DNA from: Liolophura sinensis
Lineage: Eukaryota; Mollusca; Polyplacophora; Chitonida; Chitonidae
DNA length: 64,000 nucleotides
NCBI RefSeq assembly: GCF_032854445.1
Contig: NC_088297.1
Location: 24,003,127-24,067,126, forward strand
Reading direction: 5' to 3'
A model generated the notes under the pieces. That model had not been told where the DNA came from. It saw nothing but the letters and a program-made list of their open reading frames with translations, and did no database searches. The stretch's first letter is position 1. The number at the start of each line of letters is the position of its first letter. Of this stretch, positions 34,491-45,195 are shown piece after piece. Made by a program: the position numbers and the translations under genes.

Positions 34491-36028
34491 TATACTATCC
34501 AAAAAAGAAACGCATAGGTGTTTTGTTTTATTTTAAAATGAAATAAATACATTTTGTCTTCATTTCATGAGCAAAATGTGTTTTAATATTGTTAATAGTC
34601 ACAGTTAGCACACATTTTATTCCTCAAAACATTTCTGGGTTGAAAATGTTGAGTTTGGAGGCCGTTTTTGGAAGAAGTAAAAAATACAGCACCACACTGC
34701 ATCACGTGCAGTCTTACACGCCGAACTTACACATGGAAAGCATGCAGTGTGTGACTATAAAACCGCAACTTCGGGCCGGAAATCGGCGTCTTTCAAGTGG
34801 TGTTTTCAAGCTGATTCAACATGCCACGTCTTGACACTGTCACAAGAAATATTGCCATTGGAAGACTTCAAGCTGGAGAGTCCCAATCGTCCATTTCTAG
34901 GCGTCTACACGTCAGCCAGAGCACGATTTCACGGCTTGCTGCCCGCTACAACAATACTGGGACAACAAATGACCGTCGGCGTTCAGGTCGACCACGTGTC
35001 ACTACAGCAGCCCAAGATCGCTACATAAGGGTCCTCCATTTGCGTGACCGTTGTGCTACAGCTGAAAGCACAGCAGCCAGCATACCGGGACTGAGGAGGG
35101 TATCAGGTCAGACAGTGCGGAACAGGCTGAGGGAACATAGACTGAGAGCCAGGAGGCCCTATGTTGGGATCGTGCTGCGTCCTCACCATCGCGCCAATCG
35201 CCTCCGATGGTGTAACAACGTGACTGCATGGAATCTACGCAACTGGCGACGCATTTGGTTCAGTGATGAGTCCAGATTCCTATTGCAGAGACGTGATGGT
35301 AGAAACCGGGTTTACAGACGTGCTCACGAACGTTATGCCCCTAACTGCGTACGCCAAGTGGACAGATTTGGTGGAGGGAGTGTGATGATGTGGGCAGCAA
35401 TATCGTATACTGGTCGTACAAATCTTGTCCACGTTCAGGGAAATCTTACGGCCGTACGCTACCGAGACACCATCCTGCAGCCACACCTCTTACCTGTCAT
35501 TGACGTTCAGCGGGAGTTGTTCCAGCAGGACAACGCCAGACCGCACACGGCACATGTCACAAGGGACTTCCTCGCCGAAAACAATGTAAATGTGCTACCC
35601 TGGCCGTCCCGTTCCCCGGATCTTAACCCAATTGAGCATCTGTGGGATGAACTTGATCGACGTCTACGCCAACGTCAACCTCAACCCCAAACGCTTCAAG
35701 AGCAAGTTGCATGTTTGCAGGAGGAGTGGCAGAACATTCCCCAGGCCTCTATCCAGCGTCTCATCCAGTCCATGACAAGGACTGTGTCAGAACTGTTATT
35801 CGTGCCCGTGGTGGTCACAACAGATACTGACATTCCACTCAAGTGGGAGACTCATTGTGAGTGTCTTACCTCAAGTTGATGGCCTTGTTGTCTAGATATG
35901 GACCCTTCCTTAATCTGTGTAAAAAAATATTTGCAGAATAGCAATTCTTATTTAGTTATACATAATTGAAAAGACTGCATCACCTCCGCCAAAAACCGGG
36001 TTATGCGTTTCTTTTTTTGGATAGTATA
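34491..36028 (+). mobile_element. Tc1-like DNA transposon, apparently complete
   Basis: About 1.54 kb bounded by short terminal inverted repeats. The left end is TACTATCCAAAAAAGAAACG-CATA; the right end is the complement TATGCGTTTC..GGATAGTA, with one extra T in the T run (~24 bp of match). TA dinucleotides flank both ends, as expected for Tc1/mariner insertion. It holds one intact transposase gene and no other insertions. Confidence 0.9.
34821..35879 (+). CDS. Tc1/mariner transposase, DD34E, intact (352 aa)
   Basis: A single open frame of 352 residues, in the usual 340-350 range for the family. Residues 1-60 form a paired-like helix-turn-helix DNA-binding region (QSSISRRLHVSQSTISRLAA), followed by the GRPR-type motif at 56-59 and a second HTH-like region to about 110. 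The catalytic triad is visible: Asp149 in WFSDES, Asp237 in LFQQDNARPHTA and Glu272 in PDLNPIEHLWDE, with 34 residues between the last two (DD34E). GGGSVMMWAAIS at about 184-195 is the conserved glycine block. The start chosen is the first ATG of the frame, 330 bp inside the left terminus. The protein would cut and rejoin DNA at the terminal inverted repeats and insert at TA. No frameshift or stop, so the copy may be young or still active. Confidence 0.95.
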   Translation: MPRLDTVTRNIAIGRLQAGESQSSISRRLHVSQSTISRLAARYNNTGTTNDRRRSGRPRVTTAAQDRYIRVLHLRDRCATAESTAASIPGLRRVSGQTVRNRLREHRLRARRPYVGIVLRPHHRANRLRWCNNVTAWNLRNWRRIWFSDESRFLLQRRDGRNRVYRRAHERYAPNCVRQVDRFGGGSVMMWAAISYTGRTNLVHVQGNLTAVRYRDTILQPHLLPVIDVQRELFQQDNARPHTAHVTRDFLAENNVNVLPWPSRSPDLNPIEHLWDELDRRLRQRQPQPQTLQEQVACLQEEWQNIPQASIQRLIQSMTRTVSELLFVPVVVTTDTDIPLKWETHCECLTSS

Positions 36029-36235
36029 TAAATTATATTACTGTTATTTCAACATGAAGCCAAGTACATGAGATCTTACTACACGTGTCTGAAATGCTGT
36101 TGTCGGGTTATACGTGCAGGGAAAAAGATAGTAAGAGCTTAAAAATAGTACGTTTTCGCCTCCAGACGTTGGGATGAACATCTATCTTTGACCTTGTGCC
36201 ATTTTGTGTTACTTGTTTAGTTAATGATGAATTCA
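36029..36235. other. No supported feature
   Basis: Short AT-rich stretch between the transposon and a SINE fragment. Confidence 0.3.
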
Positions 36236-36375
36236 TATATTTATTTGATCGGAGCTTTCTGTCGCACTGAAGAATATTTTTCTTATGCGACGGCGGCCAT
36301 TATTGTGGGAGGAAATCAGTCAAACCCCGTGGGAAACCCACAGCCATCCGCAGGTTGGTGCCAGATCATCCTATG
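36236..36375 (-). mobile_element. SINE family 1, truncated
   Basis: The tail and body only (ATTTATTTGATCGGAGCTTT, CGACGGCGGCC, CCATCCGCAGGTTGG). The tRNA-like head is missing. Confidence 0.8.
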
Positions 36376-36959
36376 TACGATCTCTGTCATGATTAATGAC
36401 ACTCTGACATTATCACTGTCAATCATGGCTTATACTGTCAGCTTTGATGAAAGCGGATTGATCATGTGAAAATTCACATATATGTTTCTTTTCCGCCAAT
36501 CTTTGTACTGATAACAAATGTATACTAAATGATTAAGCGCATGTCTGAATGTTTTTCTCCAAGCCTTATGGTCATATTGCCGAAACATTGTACGAAAATA
36601 AATCAACAAAATGAAACAATATGCATATGCAATTTTACTGTTACCTGTGATTATTAAATTCGTCTATTTTCAGCACTCAGTCTTACAGCTAATATCTGGT
36701 CCTTGAAGATTGAAAAACAAACCTCAAAACATACAGAATCTTCGTGGCCATAGTAGACTGATATTTCCAGTGACTGCACACACCAGTTAACATGTGGCAT
36801 GTTCATAGCCAAACACAAGCAGCGCTAGAAAACCGGAGATTCAATGCAAGGCAGATACCAAGCGGCGTTGTTTGTAAAAACAGTGATGTAATTATGGACT
36901 ATAATTAGGGTTGATGCAATGAGCTGGATTTGAAGCGGTAAATGTGGCACTTTTACTGT

Positions 36960-37065
36960 GCGCTTCACATAGCCACAACCACCCCCACCCCCACCCCCTT
37001 TAGCCCCCATCACCCAAGAGACACACACCTTCATCAACCAAGAGCTCCCCCCCACCCACGCCCTC
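36960..37065 (-). repeat. C-rich tract (minus-strand G runs)
   Basis: CCACCCCCACCCCCACCCCC near 36978 and a second C-rich patch near 37045. On the minus strand this could form a G-quadruplex. The minus-strand open frame through it is not considered a gene. Confidence 0.6.
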
Positions 37066-37785
37066 TCTCCTTCAAAGATATCTATAAAAGTGTCGCAGTA
37101 TATAGATTTTAATCGGTCCAGGCTAAATTATAGCGGTGTACGAAAATGTATGGTAGTAACACATAAATATTGTGTCTTTTACCCTTCACATACTTTAAAG
37201 GGCAATCAAATGTCTCATTATATTTGCTGAAGTTTGAACACAATTAGGAACACAAATACCTCCTCCACATCGGTATTCATTCCGTTTCTTCCATGCATGT
37301 TTTTGCTTATGTAACTCAATACACGGGCGGTATGTAAACAGCCCTCTCTGAGAATGACTTTAAGGTAAATCAGACTTATTCTCCCGTGTGTATAAAGCCG
37401 TGCCACAATCTTATGTTGAGGTTTTATAAAAAATTTAAAAAATAAATAAAAAAAACACGTGAGCAATATAGTGTATACACCTGCACGCATGAACGTCTGT
37501 TTAGTACTTGACCGTCATGTGCATACATCTTTTGTACCACCATCGTGTTTTCCCGTGAATAGAGCCCATACAGGTCTACATCTTGCTTTATGCGGAACAA
37601 AAAGCAGCACAGCATGCGCCTGGGCGGCTATCCCATCAAAAGACCAATATTTGTGAAGAATATATTTTTACTTTCTGCTCAAGTAACTTTTGGGAAGGTA
37701 TGATCACGCTGAAGACTGCGCAGCTCGCTCGGTGTTCACTTCCTGCATGTGTCAAACGACGGTACCGCAGGACTTTCCGAACACG

Positions 37786-37855
37786 ATGACCACGCTCGCG
37801 TCACTCCTGCTGACCCTGGTAGTTCTGACGTCAATTCCGGTCCGCCACGGGCAAG
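37786..37855 (+). CDS. Signal-peptide first exon (phase 1 donor)
   Basis: ATG at 37786 encodes MTTLASLLLTLVVLTSIPVR, then HGQ and the first base of a Gly codon before |GTAAGTA, a strong donor. The hydrophobic core LLLTLVVL fits a signal peptide, with cleavage plausible after the VRHGQ region. The 70-nt coding part leaves phase 1. It is the nearest upstream first exon to the EGF modules at 48-64 kb and has the right strand and phase to start that gene. It could equally belong to an unseen gene. Confidence 0.65.
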
Positions 37856-38734
37856 GTAAGTACAACGAGCTTGTGACTGTATTCCCCCTGACCCCGAATT
37901 TCGTCTGCCGTAGAGGCCGTCTTTTCCACAGAACCCTTACCATATATATACATTATAAGTAATGTAACACACAGCAACATACAGATCTAATCAACGCAGT
38001 ATTTTTAACAGAAAAAAATAATTTTAAAATTAAGCCTTACTGGCTAAGAAAATTTTATGGTACAGGCTGTGGTGCGGATGTAGCTGAACGTGGCACAGGT
38101 GGTACTGACTGTGGTACGCATGGTGCTGACAGTGGCAATGAGGGTACAGACAGTATACCGATTATACTTTTTATAGGAGCATCTTTATAGGATTACCTTG
38201 TGTTGTTGCACCCTGTGTTTAAATTGAAAGACTGTATATATGTTTTAAATGCATGTTTGGCCTTTTACGTTGTAATTTTTCACTCGTGCACGTACTCATT
38301 CACATCACACTGTTACTGGGTCAACTTGTCGTGTTTGTTTGCTGTAGCCTCTCAGTGCTGAGCGCTAAGCGAGGCAGCAGCAAGTACCATTTTAAAGTCT
38401 CTGGGAAGATTTTAAGACTTCCAAGATACTTTCATGGGGCTTTCATTGTAAGATATACAGCTGCTAGTGTCAGCTGTCCACCATGTGCATACCTAGCTAC
38501 AGGCAGTGATAGGTATACACAGACCCCTAAATGAATCGGATGCGTGGGTGCTAATCGTGTTCCCATCACCCTATCACATATCGCGTTACAATTCCAATAA
38601 TGTAGCATATGTAACAGCTAACGGTGAATAAACTTCCCATTTACCATATATGGGAAAACATATTTATTTAATTAAAGGAGCATAAAAATGATGCCAAAAT
38701 CAGATGAAAGAGCCTGAAATCTTATTTGCAAATA
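37856..38734 (+). other. Intron-like DNA, no supported exon
   Basis: A small run of imperfect ~24-bp GGTAC(A/T)GACTGTGG-type units occurs at 38060-38155. The open frame at 38253-38534 has no recognised domain. Confidence 0.35.
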
Positions 38735-39040
38735 TTTTTGTATGGTGGGGATTTGGGACCACAATTTGGTACGTGTGATCCATGTTTAGTAAATTTATTT
38801 GGAAGTAAATTTGTCGTTCGTATCCAAAAACATGCATTTAATCTGAATTATTATAATTTTTATGGATACATTAAAAATATAAATATGATCAAAGTCCAGG
38901 CAGAACACATTTGTTAACTGAGAAGGCCAAATTCTAATGCAAATATGTTTATTAAATATGTGTTACATCCTTATTTATAACATTATTACACAAAGACAAT
39001 ATATACCAAGTGGTGGTCCCAAATACCCACCGTACAAAAA
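38735..39040. mobile_element. MITE copy 2 (terminal inverted repeats)
   Basis: A 306-bp element with ~37-bp inverted termini: left TTTTTGTATGGTGGGGATTT, then GGGACCACAATTTGGTA; the right end is its complement with four or so mismatches (TACCAAGTGGTGGTCCCAAA ... CGTACAAAAA). The interior is shared with copy 1 and with a partial third copy at about 45590-45735. Target duplication is unclear. Confidence 0.85.
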
Positions 39041-39960
39041 CTATTTCCATGTGTGTTTTTCATTTGTAAAAGGAAAATCAAAGAAAATATCGAAGAGCAT
39101 TACTCTGCGTAACCACATTATTACATCACAATACAATTAGAACCTCATTAACGGTTATAGAAAAAAATTAGATATACATGAAGTCTAAAATAACGTCACA
39201 ATACACTGTGTTGCGGAACGCCGTCACGCTGTTTACAATGTGTCTTACATATGTGGAAAAAATTGTCCACGCCCATTGTCCAGCATGCAACGTGCTTTTA
39301 AATAATTATGACGTCACCCGACGAAATGCGCTCTTAGTGTCGAAACTCAGCTTATGGAGTTAAACACATTATGAATTAGCAGAAGGGTGGTTATACACAG
39401 AGGTGTACTTTTTTGCATGGTCAACTTCAGTACATGTTTTTTTTATCCACCAATGTTGTATGTTTTATTCCAAAGTATCATTGTAATTAGCATATTGTAT
39501 TTGAATAAAATTCACAATTATAACTCTGTGGGTTCTCCAGATAAATACTTTGAGCAAGAAATGCGTTGGTTTCTTAGGTTATTCTTCGCGACGAAGTGTG
39601 ACATGCATTGACAATGTCTTTTCGACCTCCGTTTTTTCATTGCCACGAATGCCTTACCTTGCTCTTTTATACATTCCATAGCAAATGAAATCGCGTTTTT
39701 TGGGGTGATTAGCAAATAAAACACGTTTATATTGTGTTTCCTTGGAAAATATCGCGTCCAGTTATTTGTTAGTCAGACAAACATTGTCCGTCATCCGCTA
39801 CATAAATCTTTGAATGTTCCATTTTGAGAAAGAAATAAAAGTTACTTGAAATTTTTGAAGTCACTGTGTCTTGTTTGTTGATGTTTTTAATGTGATCAGT
39901 CAAGAATGGTCTTGCTTTCCGTTGTTTTCGAGAAAAGACAATTAAAAAGAATGTACTTCG
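39041..39960. other. No supported gene
   Basis: AT-rich; no exon recognised. May contain the left edge of the element discussed around the 40-43 kb gene. Confidence 0.35.
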
Positions 39961-39972
39961 CTTTCTGTCCGA

Positions 39973-40372
39973 TGTTACGCCCGACACACAGGTGTGTGTA
40001 AACCCCAGTAAACCGGGCTATTTACAGAAAATGCGCGGTCTACGTCATCAGTTCGGCACCTAAACGTCATTTCCTCCAGCGTCTCTGTTGAGAAGCAGAT
40101 GACAAGATGGCTCGATGGAAGTTAAGGGAGTCTGTCAAGGTAAGTTCCGCTTTCGACTGACGTTACGGGCGACACACGTAATTATGATACCATAATAACG
40201 GTCTTAGTACCCCATGTAAGATTTGTAGCGGCCGCCAACTTCGAAATTTGCCAGTTTCTTGCTGTTTGCTGATGAGTTTCAAGCGTAGGTGTTGTGCAAA
40301 ATGGTTCGTTTGGCTAAATTTTGAGTCGGGCGTAACGATTAGACGGAGGGCGCTTGCGTCGGACGTAACATC
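39973..40372. repeat. Cluster of TGTTACGCCCGAC-type motifs around an exon
   Basis: Forward copies at 39973 (TGTTACGCCCGACAC) and 40161 (CGTTACGGGCGACAC); inverted copies at 40325 (GTCGGGCGTAAC) and 40358 (GTCGGACGTAACA). They surround the first exon at 40107. A one-base-shorter version, TGTTCGTCCAACAT, is clustered downstream at 44185-44569. Confidence 0.7.
40107..40139 (+). pseudogene. First exon of a decayed three-exon gene
   Basis: ATG in AACAAGATGG-like context encodes MARWKLRESVK and ends at |GTAAGT, phase 0. The frame joins exactly to the exon at 41254. Called pseudogene because the next exon carries two in-frame stops. Confidence 0.55.
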
Positions 40373-41047
40373 CTGACGGAATTACATTGTGTTGGACAAA
40401 CATTTGATGGATTTTTCGTTATGTGGGATTAACCGACCAAAAACGGACGGAAATCAACTGGCTTTGAGTGAGGACAGGTGTGATAAACAAACTGCAATAA
40501 ATATAAACCTCTCTTTTAGTTTAAAAGATACTATATTATTGGCCAAAAGTCTATCAATGCTAATCAATCTAACTTTTCTGTATTTGTGAGGAATAGCCCA
40601 ACTCAAATCAAATAAAAAAATATAAACAAAAAACATTAAACTGGCATGTATAGTATTATATTTTGTTGAACTGATATTAAAGTTGGGAAAGTCTATAATT
40701 CGACCAGAATGATTACCATTTTTTTTTCAAAAATCTGTAGTATAGTACCTTCTGGTTTCATAATCCATAGAGACAACAATACTTCTTGCAATATTTCATG
40801 ACGACATGGATTATGGCATCTGCAAGTTCAGTTTACAGATGTTTATTTTAATTCTTTTCTGTTTTATATAAGATATAAGAAAAATTAAGACTGATGGAAT
40901 TTATGGTATTCTGTTTTTTCAAACACTTCCTTAAACTAACTTGATTATTGTTCCCCTTTTTTCCACATTTTGTCCCCTTTTTTTAGACATTTGGAGACCA
41001 ATTCATGGGTTAATATGTGATTGATGGGCAGTGAATTAAAAACATAA

Positions 41048-41188
41048 CAGTATGTGGGAAGGTCTGTCAGCAACCTGGTCGTGGGTTTCCCTGGGTGCTG
41101 CCAGATTTCCTTTCACCCTAATTCTGGCTGCAGTTGTGTAAGTGAGATATACCTGAGTACAGTGTAAGACAACAATCAAATTAATAAA
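41048..41188 (+). mobile_element. SINE family 1, 3' fragment
   Basis: GTGGGAAGGTCTGTCAGCAA, TCGTGGGTTTCCCTGGGTGC and a TAATAAATA tail. The head is absent. It lies in the intron before the exon at 41254. Confidence 0.75.
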
Positions 41189-41253
41189 TATAGAACATAG
41201 AACTCAGAACAACACAAAACGTTTTTTTAACTTATTCCTGGTGTTTTTTCCAG

Positions 41254-41570
41254 ACACCAGGAGATTCTGGTCAAGCTCGTAAAAAGACAACAAATGCCGA
41301 AAGATGCAAAGCTTACAGAGAAAAGGCAAAGCAGAGTGATAGCTATAGGATGTCAGAACAACTACGAAAAAAACTGTTCTGAAGTAACAGGACTGAGGAA
41401 CAAAAAGCACACGATCGGGAACTGGCTCGACTTCGGATGGCCAAAAAATGAGCGTTAGACAAACAGACTGAAACACAGGCACAAGCAAAAAAATCTGTAG
41501 CGGCACCAAGCACTAGGAAAAAGAAATTAGAGCAACGTCAAAAGTGGAGAGAAGCTCAACAAAAGTACAG
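41254..41570 (+). pseudogene. Second exon, basic/charged domain with two in-frame TGA codons
   Basis: Acceptor GTGTTTTTTCCAG|, donor TACAG|GTGAAA, 317 nt, phases 0 to 2. It reads TPGDSGQARKKTTNAERCKA, RTEEQKAHDRELARLRMAKK and STRKKKLEQRQKWREAQQKY. Lys/Arg/Glu-rich, with repeated ERxRxxR-type helices. TGA stops lie after QLRKKLF and after LRMAKK; both could be CGA(Arg)-to-TGA changes at CpG. The exon joins in frame to 41867, continuing the same charged repeat. Confidence 0.55.
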
Positions 41571-41866
41571 GTGAAAAAACTTATGATTTTTCCTTTTTTT
41601 TCTTTTACTGTTTATGAAAATTTTTGAGAGATTCTTTTCTAAATTCATGGACCTTCTAATTCAAGTGAAATATTGACTGACTGACTGTCGTTTCATTCAT
41701 AATTCCTGAAAATTCCTTTCTCCTAACCTAACTTGGACCCAGAGCTGAAGTAAAATACAATTCCACATATATCTACATGTGTACACTTTTAGCACACCTT
41801 TATTGCTCAAAAGATCAACCATATTTACTGAAATGTGTAAAGCTATCCTGTATTTTTTGTCAACAG

Positions 41867-42878
41867 AATGAACATGAGTGGCCAAAAAAAGAGGCGTGTG
41901 AGAGAGAAAGACAGGGAGAGAAAGGCGGCTTGCAGGGAACTGGCCAAGAAGTCGTCAGTTAATTACTTGATGGACCAACCGGACACTACATACAGCACAC
42001 CTAGTGCACAAAGAAAGGCAGTTAGCAGGGTGAAAAGTGCTTTTCCCACCAGTGCACCGAAATTCAGCTCTGTGCTCCATGAGCTGATTAAAAGTGCATG
42101 CCGTACTTCAAGAAAAAGAAAACTCCTGCACAAGTCTGGTGTAATTTTGATGCCCAATAAGAAGCGAAGAATTGAGTTTTTGGAATGCACAATGACCACA
42201 TTTAAGGAGTATTATCAGAAAATGAAGGAATCAAGGAAATCCAAAGACACAAAGCAACAACGTGTACTGGGTAGTCATGTAGCTCGAATGAAAAAACACA
42301 AGAGAAAATGCTGTAGGGAAATGGGAATTCGGGGTGCAACACTTATGAAATGGTCAAAGCTTGATGAAGCTACCATGAAGATCCACATTCCCACACATGA
42401 AGCTGTGCAAAACTTCTACATGAAGCCTTACATCTCGTACATTCATTCAGGCAAAAAAGCTGTACTCAAGCAATTAAATAAACAAAGACAAACAATGACC
42501 AGAACCCTTCGGTCTGCATATGAAATTTACAAGTCTGAAAATCCGAATATAAAACTGTCCTACAGCAAATTTACTAAAATCAGACCTAAGCATGTTCAAA
42601 CTCAAGACCGTGGCAAGTTTTTTACATGCTTATGTGAAAAGTGTGTAAATATAGAAATGAAGCTGAAGGCAATCAACTCAACAGGTGAAAGACAGTTGGG
42701 GAATAAGTACGAAGCAACAGGGATCACACTGTGTGATTACCCCAAAGGCTCTCTGCCAAACATAAAATGTGCGAAAAGGCAATGCCATCAGTGTGGCACC
42801 AAAAAGTTGAAAGAACGGCTTCACGCAGAACTGTCATCTAAGGCACAAGTCATGTGTCTGCATGTTTCAGATGGTTGA
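41867..42878 (+). pseudogene. Third exon, 336-codon open frame of an unnamed multicopy-type protein
   Basis: Acceptor TTTTTTGTCAACAG| at 41866. The frame opens NMSGQKKRRVREKDRERKAA and contains a basic central part, KYEATGITLCDYP, and a possible zinc-binding set: CLCEKCVN at about residue 250, then CAKRQCHQCGTKKLKERLHA near the end. I do not recognise a named family; the layout (charged N-terminal, Cys pairs near the end) recalls uncharacterised expanded proteins of marine invertebrates. The open frame stops at TGA 42876-42878. The likely sequel is the shifted frame from 42883. Because the frame is open for 1 kb, either decay is recent or this exon is still used from an internal ATG (41868). 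Confidence 0.55.
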
Positions 42879-42882
42879 TGCT

Positions 42883-43077
42883 CCTGCAGAATATGAAGAT
42901 CCACCGGAAGGCACCTTCTATGCACACTATTTCCATCCCAGTATCAACAACCAAGATGAATGGACAATGGACGAAACCGTACACCTTATTACTGTCGATG
43001 AGGTGGTCCATAGCCTGACACCCCCAGACATTCTTTCTCATGGACAACGTGTCATGTATATTTTTGAGGACTTTTAA
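42883..43077 (+). pseudogene. C-terminal segment of the same gene in a shifted frame
   Basis: After TGTCTGCATGTTTCAG (a possible acceptor) the frame reads MVDAPAEYEDPPEGTFYAHY, DEWTMDETVHLITVDEVVHS, LTPPDILSHGQRVMYIFEDF and TAA. Acidic, unlike the basic upstream part. It is out of frame with 41867-42878, so either an internal deletion fused two exons or it is a separate exon whose donor partner was lost. Confidence 0.45.
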
Positions 43078-43109
43078 TTTACACAGTCTTCTTCCCGTCA
43101 ACAAGAGAG

Positions 43110-43312
43110 GTCAGGAGATCCAGGTTCAAGCCAGTATAATGTGACTGGGTGAGGTGTCATGTTTGGTGTCTTTGGCATGATGTTCCAATGGCGGCATGGA
43201 CTCGCCCTGACACAAGAAGACACATTATATATGCACACACCAGAAGGACTCCTCGTTGTCATATGACTGAAATACTGTTAAGTACGACGGTAAACCCCAA
43301 GTACTCATTTAT
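43110..43312 (+). mobile_element. SINE family 3, 3' part
   Basis: CAGTATAATGTGACTGGGTG, GGCATGATGTTCCAATGGCG and AAGTACGACGGTAAACCCCA. The match to the 10.8-kb element is clear; the tRNA-like head is missing or unrecognisable. Confidence 0.75.
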
Positions 43313-43724
43313 TCCTGTCAGCAAGATGGATAATGCGTTTATAGGCTACGTTAACACCCTTTCTTCACTGTACATTTGAAAGTCTTCAGAAACCTGCTCT
43401 TTCGACAGACAACAGCATTGTGATCCAAGTACCTCTGCCAGGGCATTTTCAGCCAATCATCGATCGTTCGGTATAAGTGGGCATTTCCTTATTTAGAAGT
43501 AGCTCTAGATAGCTGTACACCTTCACTACCACTATGGGGTGGAACATTCTATTTGATTCTTGTGTAGTAGTGCCAGAGTTCTGCCATCTCGCACCTCAGG
43601 CACTTTTCCCATGTCTCCTGTGAAAGAACAGGCCAACACAAATATGCATGCTACAATCATGGAGGCCTTGCCTTCATTCCTTAGGAAGAAAATCATCACC
43701 CCACATTCAAATGAAAACGACGGC

Positions 43725-43905
43725 ATGTTTATTGTGGCTCCCCGTCTTCGGTTAGCACTTCCGGTTGGGCCGCATACAACAAAGTAACAAATCTGACACC
43801 TTTCTCTTTTCCTCAGTTTTGGTTCAAATTCCTGATTTAGTTGTACGCATCCCAACCGGAAGTGCTAGTAGAAGATGGGGAGCCATCATAAACATAAACA
43901 ATCAA
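43725..43905. repeat. Short inverted repeat, ~50-bp arms
   Basis: The left arm contains GGCTCCCCGTCTTCGGTTAG and CACTTCCGGTTGGG; the right arm has the complement (CCCAACCGGAAGTGCTAGTA, AAGATGGGGAGCC). The loop is about 65 bp. No coding function seen; possibly a small foldback or MITE. Confidence 0.75.
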
Positions 43906-44184
43906 AGGATTTAGGGTAAATGCCAGTCATGCCAACTGAAAATTGGAGTTCTCTAACATACTGAACACAAGCTATAATGAAATTTAAAAAGCAACAAGGA
44001 AAAGGCAACAAACTCCAACGTTGGTAGCTGTCGAGTAAAGAATGAAGCCAAATTAGCATGCTGTGGTTGACTAGTTGGTACAGAACAGGAGGCTAAAATA
44101 ATTATTGACACACTTTCATATGTTGTTTGCTTCCTACAATAGTGGAAAGAATAGTTCTCACTTTATACCAATATCCAATTTATG

Positions 44185-44569
44185 TGTTCGTCCAACATCT
44201 AAGTTGTCCGTCTTATGTTCGTCCAACATATATTTTGTTTTTTTCAAGTGTTTATTTTATGGACAAGATCAGTTTTCAGGCATTTTTTTTTATGAAATCA
44301 TTCTACTAGCAACTGTTTACATTTTCTTAACCAGCTGCATTTAAGGGCAATATTATTTGGACATTTGGAGAGGACATTGTCCGTCTTGTGTTCGTCCAAC
44401 ATAAAGTAGGTATTTCTGTAAAATACACTAATTCAGAATTTTTTGCAGACTTCTTTACTTTAGAATTGGTTTGCACTCTCAAACAAATGCATTTTTAATA
44501 AACTTTTCCATGAAAAGCTATTATTGTGTATGAAATTCACTTGTGTGTCTGTCAATGTTCGTCCAACAT
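44185..44569 (+). repeat. Four dispersed copies of TGTTCGTCCAACAT
   Basis: Exact 14-mers at 44185, 44216, 44389 and 44556, all in the same orientation; three sit near a TTGTCCGTCTT or GTCTGTCA segment. Four exact copies in 385 bp with unrelated spacing is not a tandem array. The motif is itself an imperfect palindrome (ATGTT..AACAT). Confidence 0.85.
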
Positions 44570-44919
44570 AATAAAACCATCTACTATTCTCGGAATGTTA
44601 CAGGTCAACAGGGCTGCTTAGTTATCTAATAGATATGCTTTTCAGAAAATATAATGATTATTTTATGTGAAAAACAATTGATAATGTGAATCATGGTATT
44701 TTGAAAATTTTTTCAATTGTCACACGTCATGGTACACCTTTTCATATAAGCACCCAGAAATATTCTATCTGCATTTTCCTTGTAATAACATGGACGTTCA
44801 GCATGTCATTGTGTACAGCTTGAATTGTTACGTGTCACTGACTCAAGGCAACTCTTTGAAAGAAATAGAATATAGTTTGATCAGCTTTATTTGTTGTGTA
44901 TAGACATAATTAAAAACGT

Positions 44920-45195
44920 ACAGCATGGAGAGTAAAACCAGCGTAGCGACGACAGTGTGATGGACGTACAGCATAGAGAGTAAAACCAGAGCATCGACAA
45001 CAGTGTGACAGACGTACAGCATAGAGAGTAAAACCAGAGCAGCGACAACAGTGTGACAGACGTACAGCATAGAGAGTAAAACTAGAGCAGCTACGACAGT
45101 GTGATAGACGTGCAGCATAGAGAGTAAACATGAGCAGCGACGACACTATGATAGTCGTACAGCAAAGAGAGTAAAACCAGAGCAACGAAGACAAT
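44920..45195 (+). repeat. ~48-bp minisatellite, 6 units
   Basis: Units GTACAGCATAGAGAGTAAAA, CCAGAGCAGCGACGACAGTG, TGATAGAC. Open frames on the minus strand are repeat artefacts. Confidence 0.85.

Noticed and set aside
41254-41570. Selenocysteine or readthrough use of the two TGA codons
   Set aside because: No SECIS-like element was identified, and both TGA fit decay of CGA arginine codons; pseudogene is simpler.
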